DNA of 64,000 bases, taken from contig JAFMSR010000005.1 in NCBI GenBank assembly GCA_022818135.1, positions 32,867,981-32,931,980 on the forward strand, written 5' to 3'. Below, in pieces: positions 1 through 13,763 of the stretch. The first letter of the stretch is position 1. Every line of letters begins with the position of its first letter. The notes beneath the pieces were generated by a model. The model was not told the origin of the DNA. It did no database searches and saw nothing but the letters and a program-made list of their open reading frames with translations. The DNA is from Saxidomus purpurata (taxonomy: Eukaryota > Mollusca > Bivalvia > Venerida > Veneridae). A program made the position numbers and the translations under genes.

Positions 1-1454
1 GCTCGTAAAAATAATTAATTTGGCGATGCCGCAGTCAACATAATTGCGCTGTCATGAGGAATCAAGACAGAAGGTTTAAGTTTCGCCATATTTCAAATGA
101 AAGAAAACAAACAAAAATAAAAATGATAAGTACGCAAGTGTTTCGTATGCACATTGCACTGCTGCATCAACAACAAACAACTCTCATTGACGGAGAGAAC
201 ACCAGTAAAGATTTAGAATCGGAAATATTTTTCCACGTTATGACGCGTTATTACGTCCTCTTTGGTTAATTTATTATCAAGTTTCAAGATTGTCATATCA
301 ACAAACTCCATAGTGACACAATAATGTCAGTTTTACTGAATGGACCATGCGTGTAGATTCACAGGGACTTGTTGGTGACATTTGCGAGCTCCTGGGCTGC
401 GTTTCATCAACGTTCCTAGGACAAGTAAGATAGGAGCGCTCCTAGGATTAATTATGATTTAAATAGTTTAATACACCGCTTTTGTAAACGCTTATGTAAA
501 CCTGCGACAAGTATCCGTGTCCGGACCCGTTATGTTCAGACCGAACTACATATAGATACGTTATACACAGTCCTTCTGGTACCGGCTACCAAAATACACT
601 TTAATTGATTTAGATGGTTACAATCGGATATCTTCAGCATTTTTTCTCCGAAGCTTGCCGAATTAATGTTTTTCAGTCGTGGTTCAGACTCTTTGTTTGG
701 ACATGTGCTTGACACGTACACAGTCAACCCTATATTTTAGGTGATCAGCCTAGGGATGCATCAAACGTATGAGGGGGCGGGGGCGGGTAGCTACTTGGTA
801 CATGTGGTTATGAACTATGATACGACCGTGGATTCAATGTCTATCACCTTTGCAGTAACCCTTCTCTATATTATCAAGACACAATCCCCTGTGGACAAAG
901 TTGCCCCACATAAAGATACCAGCAGTTCAAGTTTACTATAACTCTCAGGTCATATCGTAATCGTTTTGTCTTCTTTTTTCCTACCGGAGATTGCCTATCA
1001 GTTCTTTAATACGGACTTGTAACCTCTTTATTCAAGGTAAGGTTTTAGTTAACAATTTAAATAAAGTGGTACGTGTTAATACTGGCGCAATGAACAATTC
1101 TGCGTGACATTAGCTGCACCGAATACGTAGTGTCAAACATTGTTATAAATTATTCCATCGATTTGGCAGCGTTATAATATAAATAACACACGGTGTTTAG
1201 AAAAATTCAATCCTTCGTTAACACAACGTTGTGTAAGAGATCAGTCAGAGCATTGCGTCAAAAAAAAAATACACAAAAAATCGGAACGATTTTCGATTCT
1301 AAAAATAATTAAGGCTCATATTTCTACACCACTACCTTTAATATATTGTGCAACTAAATCTTCGAGATCTTGTGGCGAGATGTCGCTTCCCCTTCACCAG
1401 AATAACAAGAAAACAGCAACAGTAACCATTTCATGCTAGTGGCAAGTGATTCTG
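1..1454. other. Intergenic DNA, no gene recognised
   Basis: AT-rich sequence with only short chance reading frames and no splice-supported coding exon that I can see. A small palindromic cluster lies near 412-452, with two TCCTAGGA octamers and the 14-bp palindrome TAGGAGCGCTCCTA. It follows a GGGCTGCGTTTCATCAA segment of the kind seen at ends of small DNA elements. No function is assigned. Confidence 0.5.
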
Positions 1455-1640
1455 CTGTTTTCGACCAGTGCAGATCCTGGCCAGCCAGTACATTCGTTCA
1501 ACTCAACATTTCGCTGTTTTTTCAGTAAATTTTCAGTAGACACCCCTTTGAACACAATGAATGGTACTGTCCAAACTGAAAAAAGGACAAGAAATAAAAG
1601 GAACTGGGTTTTCGACCATGGAACTGGTTGTTAAAAGGGG
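1455..1640 (+). repeat. Dispersed repeat copy (CAGTGCAGATC family)
   Basis: This segment begins with GACCAGTGCAGATCCTGG. It continues with a TTTTCAGTAAATTTTCAGT core and a segment reading like ATGGTACTGTCCAAACTG. The same order of motifs recurs at 35905-36065 and, more weakly, at 53815-53930; the GTGCAGAYCATGATCAG word also occurs at 8260-8300 and 31027-31281. I read these as copies of one non-coding interspersed family. The class is not determined. Confidence 0.55.
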
Positions 1641-2124
1641 GATTTCGTTTTGTTTCCCAAATAATATCAACGAGAAAAAAAGTCAGCCATAAGCTATGAA
1701 GTAAAATGTTACAGAGGAGTAGGTCTCAGAACCTAACGTATAAAATATTTATACATAATAAGTTTCAAATAAGATATTTGCCATTCATCCATTTATTCAT
1801 TTAATCACTTTTTACTATCAAATGCTTGACCGTGATTTACCTTATTGAAATTGTGGTCTTTTTTCTGATATAGTACAGTTTTAAGCTCCGGGCCCTTGTA
1901 CAAACAAAATTTAATTGATTTATCTTAAAGCCATGATACAAGTATTTTTTATGTTTTGTTCCGTCATTGCCTATTAAGCATTACAGTAATGAACAGCACA
2001 TAACACATGTATTGTATTCTTCCATAGGTCGCTACGTACAGGTAGATACGGAGTATTATGCGGACAAATGTATACAATATAATTATATACATTGTATATA
2101 TTAATAATTTCTATTAACAAGTAA

Positions 2125-2202
2125 TAGATAAAGTACTGTTTCCGAGAATAACTACGCCTCTTCGAAATAACGTGATTATTCCCGGAAACAGTACTCTATC
2201 TA
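2125..2202. repeat. Imperfect inverted repeat / hairpin
   Basis: The 27-nt arms at 2125-2151 and 2176-2202 are inverted copies with two mismatches, around a 24-nt loop. The arm core is AGTACTGTTTCC. It could be a minimal palindromic element or a cruciform-prone site. No gene is attached to it. Confidence 0.7.
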
Positions 2203-2754
2203 TTTTGTTTTATGTCACATTGCTCTGTTGCGTTTTTTGTAACTGTTCTCTATTGAAGATAGATCATGTTCTCTACTGCTCATAGATCATAGTTTAAAGC
2301 TCCACCCCATACACAATTACCAATACAGAAGTACTTTGTTTTCCTATAGAAATGTACAGTAGCCATAAAAGAAGGATAAAAAGAACCAAGAAATGTTTGT
2401 TCTTTATTTATGTGTGTTTTTTTTAGGATAATGGGTCAGATGCTTGGATATCCTGATGTTTACGATTCGAACCCGTGTAACCGTATTTTATCCATAGATA
2501 AATAATGTCATTGACAAGATCTTGAGAAAAACAGTTTTTATGATAATGCCTGTGCATATACATTTGTATAGACTGGACAATGATGGTCACTATTCCAATC
2601 ATATACATGGAATTAACCATGGGCCTGGTAAATTTCCAACATGGGCTTGCCCATCTGACAGTCTGGAAGGTATATAATCCAAAGGGGTGCTCACTGAAAA
2701 TATATATTTGTACTGACCGATCATGAGTCTGCAATGGTCTCAAAGCAGTATTGT

Positions 2755-2900
2755 GCTGTTGTTGTAGTTGTTTAACGCCCGTTTCAACCTTATTTCAGTC
2801 ATTTTACAAGCAGGCAGTTTACCTAACCATCATTCCTTGGAAGGACCATTACTAAAGCCTTTCCTGCCTAAGAAACTGCCAACTCTCAGAAAGAGAAAAC
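2755..2900 (+). repeat. SINE body fragment
   Basis: The sequence GTAGTTGTTTAACGCCCGTT, then TTTCAGTCATTT, GGCAGTTTACCTAACC and AACTGCCAACT, follows the order of a SINE body that I recall as common in bivalve genomes. No tRNA-like head is attached, so this is probably a fragment. A diverged relative in the same sense lies at 52390-52570. Confidence 0.5.
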
Positions 2901-3269
2901 CGTATATACAGTTGCAAATGTTTAAATTACAAACCAGTTAACCCTATAATATAATCCAAATACTGCTCAGCACTGACGGAAGGTGGTTTTGAGGGAACCT
3001 ATATTAGTTTTGAAAATGATCTAACTAAGAAAATGAATACCCATACCGACGTGTCTATTTTAAAATTAAATATTCTACAGTCATTTTGTTGAGTGATCTC
3101 CATGTTTCTGTCTGTTTCGGATGACTTGTCATTTGTTCATATAATACGCAACTCTTAAAACAGTTGACAATCAGAATAATAAATCTAATTTATCAAATAA
3201 TCAATAGAATGAATATGAGACTGACTATCCTAATAAAATTTTTAGCGTTGACAGAACAGTTATCCGCGT

Positions 3270-3400
3270 AATATTGCGCGCTCGTGGAGTCCCAATATTG
3301 GTCACGTCAGTCCCGATATGGGTCATGTGATCTATTTCGGGACTCCCCGCGCGTCCAAACATGGATCAGCGAGTCCAATATGGAATCCTATTGGAAAATC
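3270..3400. repeat. GC-rich nested palindrome cluster
   Basis: GGAGTCCC at 3286-3293 is mirrored by GGGACTCC at 3339-3346. Between them lies a second small inverted motif, CCCGATATGGG, and GCGCG words lie outside. The cluster stands out from AT-rich surroundings. It may be a small foldback element. Confidence 0.4.
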
Positions 3401-3899
3401 ACGTGGTAAAAATGTGAGAAGTCTATTGGTTATAGTTCATTTGGTGTGAATTAAGCGCAAACATGTTTTTAATGGGCACTCCTTACGAAATTTCTAAGAC
3501 TGAATGAAACTTAAATAAAATCAAATATATTATAATATTATTCAACAGTTGCGTGTCTGTATTTTCAGTACTTTGATTGTACGTTTTGTTTTTCATGTTA
3601 ATGTGGAAACATTTCAACCTTGCTGATCACATATTTCCGATGCAAAAGTCTCCGGTTTTGAGCTTTTACACATCTATTTTCAGGTCCTTTATCTTTGCAC
3701 ATTCCGAAAAGTTTGAATCCGTAATTCAAGTTTTGCCTTTGTAATGATTAAAATTGTTAAAAAGAATTCTGTCATTTTTTCACGTCACAATAGCAATATT
3801 TATAAACATGTATGTATATTTCACTGAATGTTGTTTTAATACTAGTCAAGAGGTTACATTCAAATGATTGAAATATCGTATGGACATTCGTTTTAAAGT

Positions 3900-4051
3900 A
3901 CAATTGTATTAGGAGGTATTGAGGTGATGGCTTTCGCAAACGTAACCCAGATAACCCGGTTCGATTCCTGGTCAGACCACTTTGAGTGTTTTCCTTACAC
4001 AAGACTCGTGATGCCACACGCGTCCCATTCTCTCTCTGAATATTGGTAGGT

Positions 4052-4095
<44 letters not shown>

Positions 4096-4096
4096 T
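3900..4096 (+). repeat. tRNA-derived SINE with (TAA)n tail
   Basis: A degenerate tRNA-like head ends in a B-box-like GGTTCGATTCCTGG near 3958-3972. It is followed by a short body and a pure TAA microsatellite at about 4058-4095. A promoter head plus a simple A-rich tail is the usual layout of a tRNA-derived SINE. The A-box half is too diverged to assign a parent tRNA. Confidence 0.6.
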
Positions 4097-4099
4097 AAT

Positions 4100-7000
4100 T
4101 AATGTCTTTTTTAAAGAAGGTTTACACAAGCAATGTTCAAAACAACAAAACTTATTTACAATGTGGCCTTCTAGAAGAAGGATGTTATCGGCGTATCGGA
4201 GTAGTGTCTCGAGTGCGAAAATTATAAACTATACTGCCAATAAACTATTTTACTTATAAAACGAAAACACTGATGTTTTGTTTTGCAGCCAACTTATAAT
4301 TTGAATGATTTAGGATAGGTTCCCCTTCATGAAAAAAAAAGAACTTGGGGAATGGGAATAACTGCCGGTTGTTTATAAATCTCAAATAGACCTTTATTTA
4401 ATTCACAAAAGTAAAATCCTAAAATTAGTCTATTTTAAAACTGACTTTGATCTGTTTATGAGTTTTGTGTCATCAAGAGTTCAAGATGTTTAGAACATTT
4501 GTGTGCAACAGCATGATTCACATTTGAAAACAATGATGAAACTTTACATGCATTAAAAGCTGAAGTAAATGCGAAATCTGCATCTCGTATTTGTGAGACT
4601 TTACAATAAGAATGGGAAATTTAACAACACACTATTACAACAACGTAATTATATCAACATAACGTTTCGGCGAAAGCCTACATCAGAATAACAATATAAT
4701 CATCTTTTGGGAGAGTCTTTACTGGCATATGTAGCGTACGTCCCAATGTTAAACCCTCAATGCCCCTGTAACTTCACAAATAACGAACACACTCATTAAC
4801 ACATTCATTCGCTATTCAAAAGGTTTATCGAAAACTTTTACCACTTCAAAATGAAATGTATTTTCATTTTAGATACATTACAATGGTTACTGAATGACCC
4901 CAACAAGGACTAAAGAAAGGGGACATCTTTAATCAGAGCTTTTACCATAATTGAAAGTAAGACAAATTATGTCCATATGCAGCAACGTGAACAGTTTATA
5001 GGTTGCATTTTATTTTTGGAATGTGTCGGTCTCGTTCCTTTGATAGCAAATCCCCAATATAAAATATACGGGGGGTATACGCATTTCAAAATGAAAAAAA
5101 CAATCTGCATCAATTTCGGCGTGAGATTCTTATGTAAAATTTGAGGCTCCATTAAAGAGCCCGCAGTAACATATAAACTATCTATTAAAATGTACGTATC
5201 TCCAAATTTTGTATTTTGGAAGAAAGGTCGTGGAAGAAACAAGACCACGTGCAAGATATCGTGGTAAATCAGTATACCTCCTTTTGAAATACGTGTACCC
5301 CCAAATTTTATATTCGAAAGCAGGCCTTTAAAGTAACAAGACCGCATACAAGATCTCGCGGTGAAAAGGACGCAGTAATTAATAAACTGTCAGAGGAGGA
5401 GAAATAAAAGTTTTCATCTAAGTGACAGCACTCCGCCAGCTACATACATCGCTAAGTCGCTTGTCACATGTTACATGATGTTTTCACTTTATCTTAAAGG
5501 TATGTGTGTTTACTTTTTTGTAAATATGTCTCTTTTCAATTGTTTGAAATGAATAACTTAGCTTTGAGATTTTTATGTTTTTTACCAGGTACAGTGTTAA
5601 TGTTGTCGGATAAACAATTTAAACAAATATACACCAGAAAATACACTGGTTTAAATGTGTACCATGCTACATTACCTTGCAAACTTGCACTAAAAAGAAT
5701 TTTTAGTATGCGAACTAACGCGAACTGTCAATCACCTTTTTGGCGACATTATTTTCGAGAACTCCGAACTTGTAACGCGGAACCGTCAGTTTAAAACGCA
5801 GACTTCCGGTCTAATCAACAGTGTCATATAATGTAACTTTTTTCAGGGTGGTCACTTTAGGCAGACGAGACACATAAATTATACCACGTTACGTCGACGT
5901 TTTCCTGTTTTAAGTACAGGACGTTAATGAATTAAAAGGGAGTAGAAACAACTGTACAGCAAGGGCGGAGAGTGTACCCCAAGGGGACAAGAGCATTATC
6001 AAAACGTAGAGATGGACATATTATCGCCACGTGGACGTAGCATAAAATGTGACGGTCATCTTGATGGACTTTAGTAGGTAGCGGACGCGTATCATATCTA
6101 CATAAGTCCAGTGATAAGGGGATAGAAAGGGTATAGAGTTCTCATGTATAATACGAGATAATACTATTCCACGGACGCGTTCATACAGGATGGAGGGAAA
6201 AAGTTCGTTTATAAACTGCTGGCCACGAATCAGGTATTTTCTTTCATTTATTTTTCGTATCTAATTAGAAAGACAACTTATGTTGAAACAAATTTAATTA
6301 ACTTTCCACCACTCTTATTTCATGTTCTTTTTCCAAATGCGTAGACATTCACATATTGTTGCAGAAGTCGCGGATTACGACCAAACTGTAAAATATTGTC
6401 GTCTTTTACATAATTGCTGTAAAGCAGCGAGTGAGATGTCAATCTTCACACGCTTATTTGCATTTTTGTTGTAACTTAAACTCAGACACACAATAGAAAC
6501 ATTCTTTGTCTCTTTATAAAACAAATTATTACGAATTGAGAAGATTGTTAGTCCGTTAGGCCGGCCATAAGTGATTTGAATCTGCATTGCAAACGGATTA
6601 GTGCAAAAGTAGTTTTGACTTACAGATATTCATTTATTTCAAATAATTCTTATTTTCATAAAGAATGGTAGAGAAATTTGCAAAACAAGATTTATCCAAC
6701 CGGTTAAACCAGTACTATACCCTGTTGCAAAAGAAAGTGCATGTGCACTTGGGTTTTGGTTAATTTTATGCATTATTTTTAACAGAAATATTCAAAAGTT
6801 TGGTATCAAAATTTAGAGCAATTTATGCTCAATTTCATTCGCATTGATAGCACATACAATTGATAGCAAATGGTGTATAAAGTTAGTGTTCGAAATTTGA
6901 GATCGATACGTTTTATCAAAATAGAGATATTTAAAATAAAAACGTGCACACTTTCTTTTGCAACTGAGTATATTCTTCTCAGGGGAAAGTTTTTCTTTTG

Positions 7001-8255
7001 TTTGTTTGTCTTGTACTTTAGCAACCTTTGGTGCAACTTCATTGAATGTACATGTTATATTCAACCATAATTTAAACAAAACACGTCGCTTAAAAACAAA
7101 TGCATTAGAACACTACAGAAAATTCTCATTCGAAAACATCATAACCTTGACGCTCCTCCATTAACAAATTTTGACGGCGGGTTAACAAGGTTAAAAGTCA
7201 TTAACTTTAGGAAATATTTACCTAAGTATGGACATATTTGTAATACTGTTTATTACTGTATATAGCGTTAGCGTTTATGATAACCACGGTTGAAATTGCC
7301 ATGGGTCAATATCATCCATCATGCGTGTTTACGACCATGTACAATGTCAGAAGTGGTCATTTAGCCCTTGGACAAGTTGTGGTCAAAGTTGGCCGAGATC
7401 TTGATGTTCCTTAGTAACAACAGATAACGCGTACCTATGCTGATAAAGGTTCTTATCAGATGTTATGTCCACACTGACAAAATTGACTGACCATATTTTA
7501 TAACTTTAGTGAGATAAGAACTTTGTTTAACTATTGGATTGAGCCTTTGTAAACAGAAAACCTGTTTATACTAAAATGCAGTTTCCAACACGCTCGAAAT
7601 ATTTGAAGAATTCATTGTAGACATGTATCTAAATATTTTTAAAAGATACATTTTTATGTTGAACCATAGATTATGTCAATATTCTAAACTTGATTTTGAT
7701 TATTGTTACAGTTTCTTTATGATTTCAATTGATCGTCATATGTTAAAATATCCGTGTCGCGTCCCCTCCCTCCCATCCTGCATGTCACTGGGAGAAATGC
7801 ACTGATACATCGTAGAAACGTTGTACGTACGTGTAACTAGTTTTTTCCCTCGAAATTCCACTTTTTAAACAATGCTTTCCTGGTAATTTTTCGTGATTCT
7901 TTGTAATAAAAGGTATGACTACATATGTGAGACGTCATTGATAGTAAGATCTCAGTGGTGCTGCGCGAGTCCTAAATATTATTTACTGAACTATAACTGC
8001 ATGTAGTGATCATGATTTTTACCAATTATTTCGTTGTGTATGTACTTTACTTTCTTCTAAGTGTGACATCTTTATCATTCATGCAACAAATTCCAGGTTT
8101 GTCTACTTTTAATTCCTTTTCGTTATCTATCTTCTTAAGGTAAGCCCGATAACGAAGCAAGTTATCCCAGCCGTAAGTCACAAACCATGATAGGAGACAT
8201 ATCAGACTTGATTATCAGACTTGATAAACCTTCTCCGAGCTGAAACTAGATATTT
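4100..8255. other. Intergenic DNA, no gene recognised
   Basis: Only short, non-conserved frames are present. A degenerate duplication with a step of about 100 bp is visible around 5190-5362; both copies carry CCAAATTTTRTATT followed by AACAAGACC and CAAGAT. I see no splice-supported exon and no RNA gene. Confidence 0.5.
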
Positions 8256-8259
8256 CTGC

Positions 8260-8580
8260 TTTTGAGATCAGTGCAGACCATGATCAGCCTGCCCATCGTG
8301 AGGTCTTCATTTTAACTTGCACTTTTTGCAGTTCAGTTTGATAAAATTCAGTTTGCACCCCTATTTACATAAATAATCCTGTCCCGATTGACAAATAGAC
8401 GAGTCTATTTAAGAAATTAAGTGACCGGATCAGGATTAAAAGTCTACATTGTAGTGCACTTCTTGCTGTTCAGTTTGATAAAATTTTAATTTGCACCCCT
8501 ATTTACATAAAAGATCCTGTCCCGATTGAGAAATGGACCAGTCTATGTAAGAAACAAAGTGAAGTCAGGGTTAAGGTTTT
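8260..8580 (+). repeat. 137-bp direct duplication in a dispersed repeat
   Basis: TTCAGTTTGATAAAATT followed by TTTGCACCCCTATTTACAT occurs at about 8332 and again at about 8469, a step of 137 bp. CCTGTCCCGATTGA and AGTCTATKTAAGAAA follow at matching positions in both copies. The upstream part carries AGTGCAGACCATGATCAGCC, which links it to the repeat family at 1455-1640. Confidence 0.7.
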
Positions 8581-10005
8581 TTTGCGTATCCTCCCTCGCA
8601 ACGTCCGATATAACCAAGATAGTGAGCAATATTGTTGTTATGCAGCCTTGTTTCCGAGGTTACGACACCGAGACGCCTTCTTTATAATCATTTATCATAT
8701 ATTTTCAAAAGTTTAAATTTGCAAAAAGCATAAACTCTAGTTTGCACTCATTCCTTTTGTTTTTTCGACAGTTTACGGTCGTTCTGTCAACTTGATTATC
8801 AAAGGATAGAAAATGTAACTTGTCTTTTCAAAGATGCTATTGTATTCGTTAATAATCCAACTTGGATAGTAATTATAATTTGGCCTGTGAAACTGACGAA
8901 AATACGCGCATGTTTGGAAATTCATTCGAATTTCTATTTATTACTTTTTACACTAAAGTATTTTTTTACACATAAACTTCATACGTTTTTATTCTGTTGT
9001 TCATACACGGGCAACATTAAAACTGAAGGTTGAAAAAGCAAATATCATCATAATCAATTAACTGGAAAAATATGTAAACCCCAAACATTTTGTAAAGGTC
9101 TTACACATATCTGACAAATAAAACTAAATAAAAGTTGATGTTTGGAATTATATGAAAAAATATTCTTGAACAAGGCTGATAGCTTGAGGTGACCCTTATA
9201 CTGAAAAGACACTTTTTTGCATTTTATACGTTATTTTCTGCTTGAAAGAAAAATGTGACTAAATTTTTTTTATATCCGTCTTCAAATCAAATTTATGCCC
9301 TTATATGCTATGATAAAATGTTATATCCTATAACCATACACAAATGGTCATATAAATGTTTATATGTTATAAATTAACAAAGATTATTCATTTAGAAAGC
9401 ATCAAATAATGGAAGACTACGATGAGTAACGATAGTGTTAGATTCAATTATGTTATGGTAGGTTGAGACTTTATTGGCCCAATAATATTTATAATTTTAA
9501 ACAATAATCGACGCGATTACAGCAAATAAATGTCCAAACAATGGCTTGGACATTAAACAAATCAACGTGACGATTAATCAGTTGCATTAGCCAGCATTTC
9601 CAAAAGATCTGATGCGATTATCTCCCTTAAGTAATTATATCTCGATTATCTGTGACATGTGCCTGGTTGGATGGTCTCCTTTAGAGTATTCAATTAGTAC
9701 AAAAATATAAATAAGAATTTAGTTGAAACATTGTTTTGCAGTTAATGTGTACAGCCAAATGCAATCGAGATAGTTTTTGCAGTATATGTACCTTATGTTA
9801 TAATGTAGACTAAGTCATGGCCAAGGGGGAATAAAGAAAGACGAACCACGCCAGTTTGCCTCTGAAAATGTTTGCTTTTTACGTCCTTTTAAATAGCCAC
9901 CTGCATTTGATATGACTAAGTTAAAAAAGGATAAGTAGTAGGAAAAAGTTGTTTTATAATAGTGCTAATTTTATGGGCTATCATTTATAGTGTTATAGTT
10001 CGTAC
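8581..10005. other. Intergenic DNA, no gene recognised
   Basis: AT-rich sequence with no coding exon, tRNA-like head or long inverted repeat that I can support. Confidence 0.45.
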
Positions 10006-10341
10006 CGCTTTAAACGACTCCCACCCTCCAATGGACAGGATAAAAAGAAAATTTTCATTTTCAAGAAAACAATTGTCATTACTGTATCAGGGGCATTGCA
10101 TTATGATAACGTGACAAGTTTTCTAAAAAAAAAAACATTAAAATGTGTTGTTTTACCTTTTTTGTATAAAAAATACCCCCCCTGCATTTGTATATGCTAA
10201 CCCCCCCCCCCCCCCCCCCCCAGTAACCCCCACAAAACCCAGTCAAAACGTGTAGGTAAACCCCTTAAATTTTTGTTTTACCCCCAACCCCAAAAAAAAA
10301 GCCAAAATCCGATCCAAAACCGCCCCCAATTAATTTTTCCC

Positions 10342-10373
<32 letters not shown>

Positions 10374-10445
10374 TGCTAATTGAATATTTATTGATTTGGC
10401 CATAAATTTACTAAGAATTTGGAGTGCAGTCGCTTTAAAGGGTCT
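10006..10445. mobile_element. MITE-like element with long C runs
   Basis: The left end reads CGCTTTAAACGACTCCCACC and the right end GGAGTGCAGTCGCTTTAAAG, which are similar in inverted orientation. An inverted relative lies at 36146-36570, sharing GCGACTGCACTCCAAATTC, the GCCCCTGATACAGTAA word and AAAATTTTC segments. The interior here holds C runs at about 10201-10221 and 10339-10362 plus short A runs, which are either expansions or sequencing errors. Confidence 0.5.
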
Positions 10446-13400
10446 AGCCGAGTGTGTCAACTTCAGTTCGGAGTTGACACGATACTTTTACTGAAGTTAC
10501 CGAGCAATATGCTTACAGTTTAGCTACATCAGTGTGCCTGGCTAAAAGTCACAGAAATAATGCGCTTTATTTTACTTATTTAAATACGTTTTCATATCTC
10601 TTTTATTTCTTTTTAATAATCAGCACCGTGTAAACCAGGATAAATTTCACGGCTATATTAATACTTCACCTTTCGAGGAAATAGAATTTTACATTGAAAC
10701 TAATTGTTATAGCTCAACTACGTTAAAATTTATTTTTTTTAACCCAAAATTCAATGAAAAACAAGGAAATCCGCCAAATAAATGAATAAAGGCCGGTATA
10801 CAGTATCCTGCAAACATTTCTTCTTGTCTTGATAAGGGTTGATCCGTGTGCCAAAACATCAAAACGAAAAATTCTTTCAATCTTTTTTTTTTTCCCACAT
10901 GGACAAGAATATTTGTAATTAAAGGACAAAAGTATGCACACGTTTCTATTATAACACTTGTAAGTTTCTTTAGTTCTCAGTGAGAGCAGCCTTAATTAAT
11001 ACAACTGCGCCTTGTTGACTCACTTAAGATTGAATAAATATGGACAATTTGTCAATTCCTTGTTGCATGTTTCAGTTTGATGCATCCTTAGACATTTATA
11101 ACATACTAGTTTATATGCATGTAGCTAGTTAGTTATAGTTGCCGTTATTTTCCAATCAATAAACACTATAATAAGCCGACGGGATAGAGATTGCAGGAAT
11201 GTTTGGTAAAGTCTAAGGATTTTGACTTCTTAATACACGTATATATACTTTCTCAGTTGCCTCGACGTCATATATCCGAAGTCACCGTTCAGTCATTGCT
11301 TTTTTTCCATGTTTACTTTTTTCCTCAGTTTTTTTTGGTAGTTAAATTATCATTTTAGAAGTTTTAATATCACACAATTTTAACATCGGCAAGCGCTCGC
11401 TTAATCTTTGAACTAGGAACGCGACCTAAAACAGATAGCCTAAGTGTCTGTAATTTGTAAAAAATAAGTTGAGCGTAAAACCTGCCAAATAAGTATGTTT
11501 CTCTCATTTGCCAAAGTATTTAATAAACTCAGGAACAAAGTAAATGCCCTAGGTATTTTTGAGGCTGACTCACAAAGTAAAAGTGTGTCATCTTTTGTGA
11601 GATATCCAACCTCGTTTATCCATTAAACGATCTGACTGTTTACACGGATTTTTTCGCCAGTTACACTGTTTGAAGTCATTAAAACACATATAATTCATGG
11701 AATATTTTACACACTTACTTCTTTGCCATCCACCTTTTTCATCACATAAAATCTTTCCATTTAACTAACAACAGGCAAACTGGACGGCATAAAGTTTAAA
11801 AGAGGAACGTTAGATGAAACTTAGCAAGGATCTTACGCACAAGGACTATTTTTATGGATTTGTGTTGAACTTAGTAAATCTACTCAAACTTGGAAAGCCT
11901 ACTCAACTTCGGAAACATGTTGAACTTAGGACATCTACTCATCTTAGAAAACCTTGTCAACATAGGAAACGTAATCAACTTAGGAAAAAAGGTCGGATAT
12001 CTGATACCCTAAAAGACCCACGGCACTGCGGCATCTGCCAGGGACACATCATGTGCGGGAACATATAGAAATTTCGTGAATAAGGGCACGATGCAGTGGA
12101 AAATATCGTGTATTATGCTGTTATTCACGAAATGTCAAACCTACCGACGGAACGGATCTAATTTATTTTGGGCTAAATAGTGAATCAAACACAGAGCGAA
12201 GATAAAATTGATGACAACTGATGGTAAGTTTTGCAAGAATATGTTCTATTTCTTCTATTGTAAGCGAAAGCCTTATTTTTTCATCTCTATCCAGAGTTAT
12301 TGTTGTCGCTCCATGGAATGGAAAGGAACGACAAGTTCGGTTATAGATTGAAAAGATGGCAGTGATATATGGATTCATCGGGAGAATAGAAATGTAAAAA
12401 TATTCATGCCAAACCCGTTTATTTTGTATTGGAGACACATGAAGTATTGAGATGCCTCAGATAGAATCAAAGGGATGATAAGGGAGTACATAAAGGACAC
12501 TAAGGGAAGAATGATCAACCAATAACAGCCTGGAAACGTATGTAACGCAGCTTTTGCCTGCTCATTATGCACAAGCTGGGAAGCTTGGAAGCAGTGAACA
12601 CTGCCTTGAACTCTATCACGAGTTATCGCCCCCAGCAAAGGTTCCAATAGGAACGACAACTCTGGATAGAAATTATGCTTGTAAGTGATGATCTCATCAA
12701 TGAATAATTAGCCTTACTATGAAAGCAGACGTTTGATTGACACACATCTGGCGAGAGGAAAAGCCTTCCTTGTCTCATGGCCCCTGTCTGGACCTCCCCA
12801 GGTCCCATCCCTGGATAAAATTATCGAATCCTCAAATTATTTCCCTGTACATGCAAAATTAATGCTTTTGCTGTTATTTTGCTAAATGCAAAATTTTGCA
12901 TTAACTTAACAAACATAATGTTATAAAACTTAAATATAAAAGGCAAGGTCAAATTTCAAAACTAAAAACTTCAATTTAAAATGCCATATGTATTGTTGCT
13001 CGAATGTTTCAGTCAGGAAATAACGTTTGAACGGTGAGTAATGTTTCCCTGGCAATAGTAATTTGTGTATCCTATCAACAAACATCATAAATTACACAAA
13101 ATGGACGGTAACTCTAAATGTAAAAGGTAATATACAGTGTTTAGTAAAATGTAACTAATTAAATAAACTTGTCTAAAAATCTCCATTTTGATAGAAGGGT
13201 AATTAAAGGTGACCGTTTGTAAATCTCTGATGAAGCGGAACGGTTTCAAACTATTTTTCATATTTCTGACTATTGTTTCATGATTTTGCTATTACCATAC
13301 TCCTTTTGGGCGAGATACATGCAGGTTTACATGATGTGTGTTGCGTTCGAGCTAAATTTAACCAACCCCATTCTTCTACAAATATTTGATGCCAGGGCAC

Positions 13401-13760
13401 AAGCTAGCTACAGGTCAAAACCCTTGAACTTCGTCACTTACTTCAAGAAAACTTGGCATCTTTGACCGTATAGTTTAAATGTGATGAGTAAAACTGCCCC
13501 TATAACTTACCAGAAAAACAATAGTTTTGGTTTTCTGACCTGACATTGCTTAAATATTGAGTAGAAGTATGTCTATATCACAATTAGAAGTTGTAGAATA
13601 AACATGACACTGATGTTCGAGATTTTTACCGGCCATTAACTTAGCAGTCAATATTATGTACTGGTGGGTTGGCTGTGGAAAATGCGGAGTCAGGTGTTGT
13701 GCTAAAAAACTCACCACAAATGGCATAACAAGGGGTCGTATCAGGATCATCCAGGTAACA
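10446..13760. other. Intergenic DNA with a 24-bp degenerate repeat and a small hairpin
   Basis: No gene is recognised. At about 11870-11990 a degenerate 24-bp unit (ACTCAACTTAGGAAA-like) repeats about five times and stays open as an 8-residue protein repeat, which follows from the unit being a multiple of three. At 12066-12136 ATTTCGTGAATAA is mirrored by TTATTCACGAAAT, with ACGAT/ATCGT inside. Minus-strand frames at 12163-12808 are noted among the rejected items. Confidence 0.5.
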
Positions 13761-13763
13761 GTA

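Noticed and set aside
10278..10460. 60-codon minus-strand frame with a Gly run
   Set aside because: The Gly run is the reverse of a C homopolymer in a MITE-like element.
12163..12808. Three overlapping minus-strand frames (91, 94 and 61 codons) with protein-like composition
   Set aside because: No shared frame, no convincing splice links and no motif I recognise; possibly an old pseudogene or element fragment, but not supportable.
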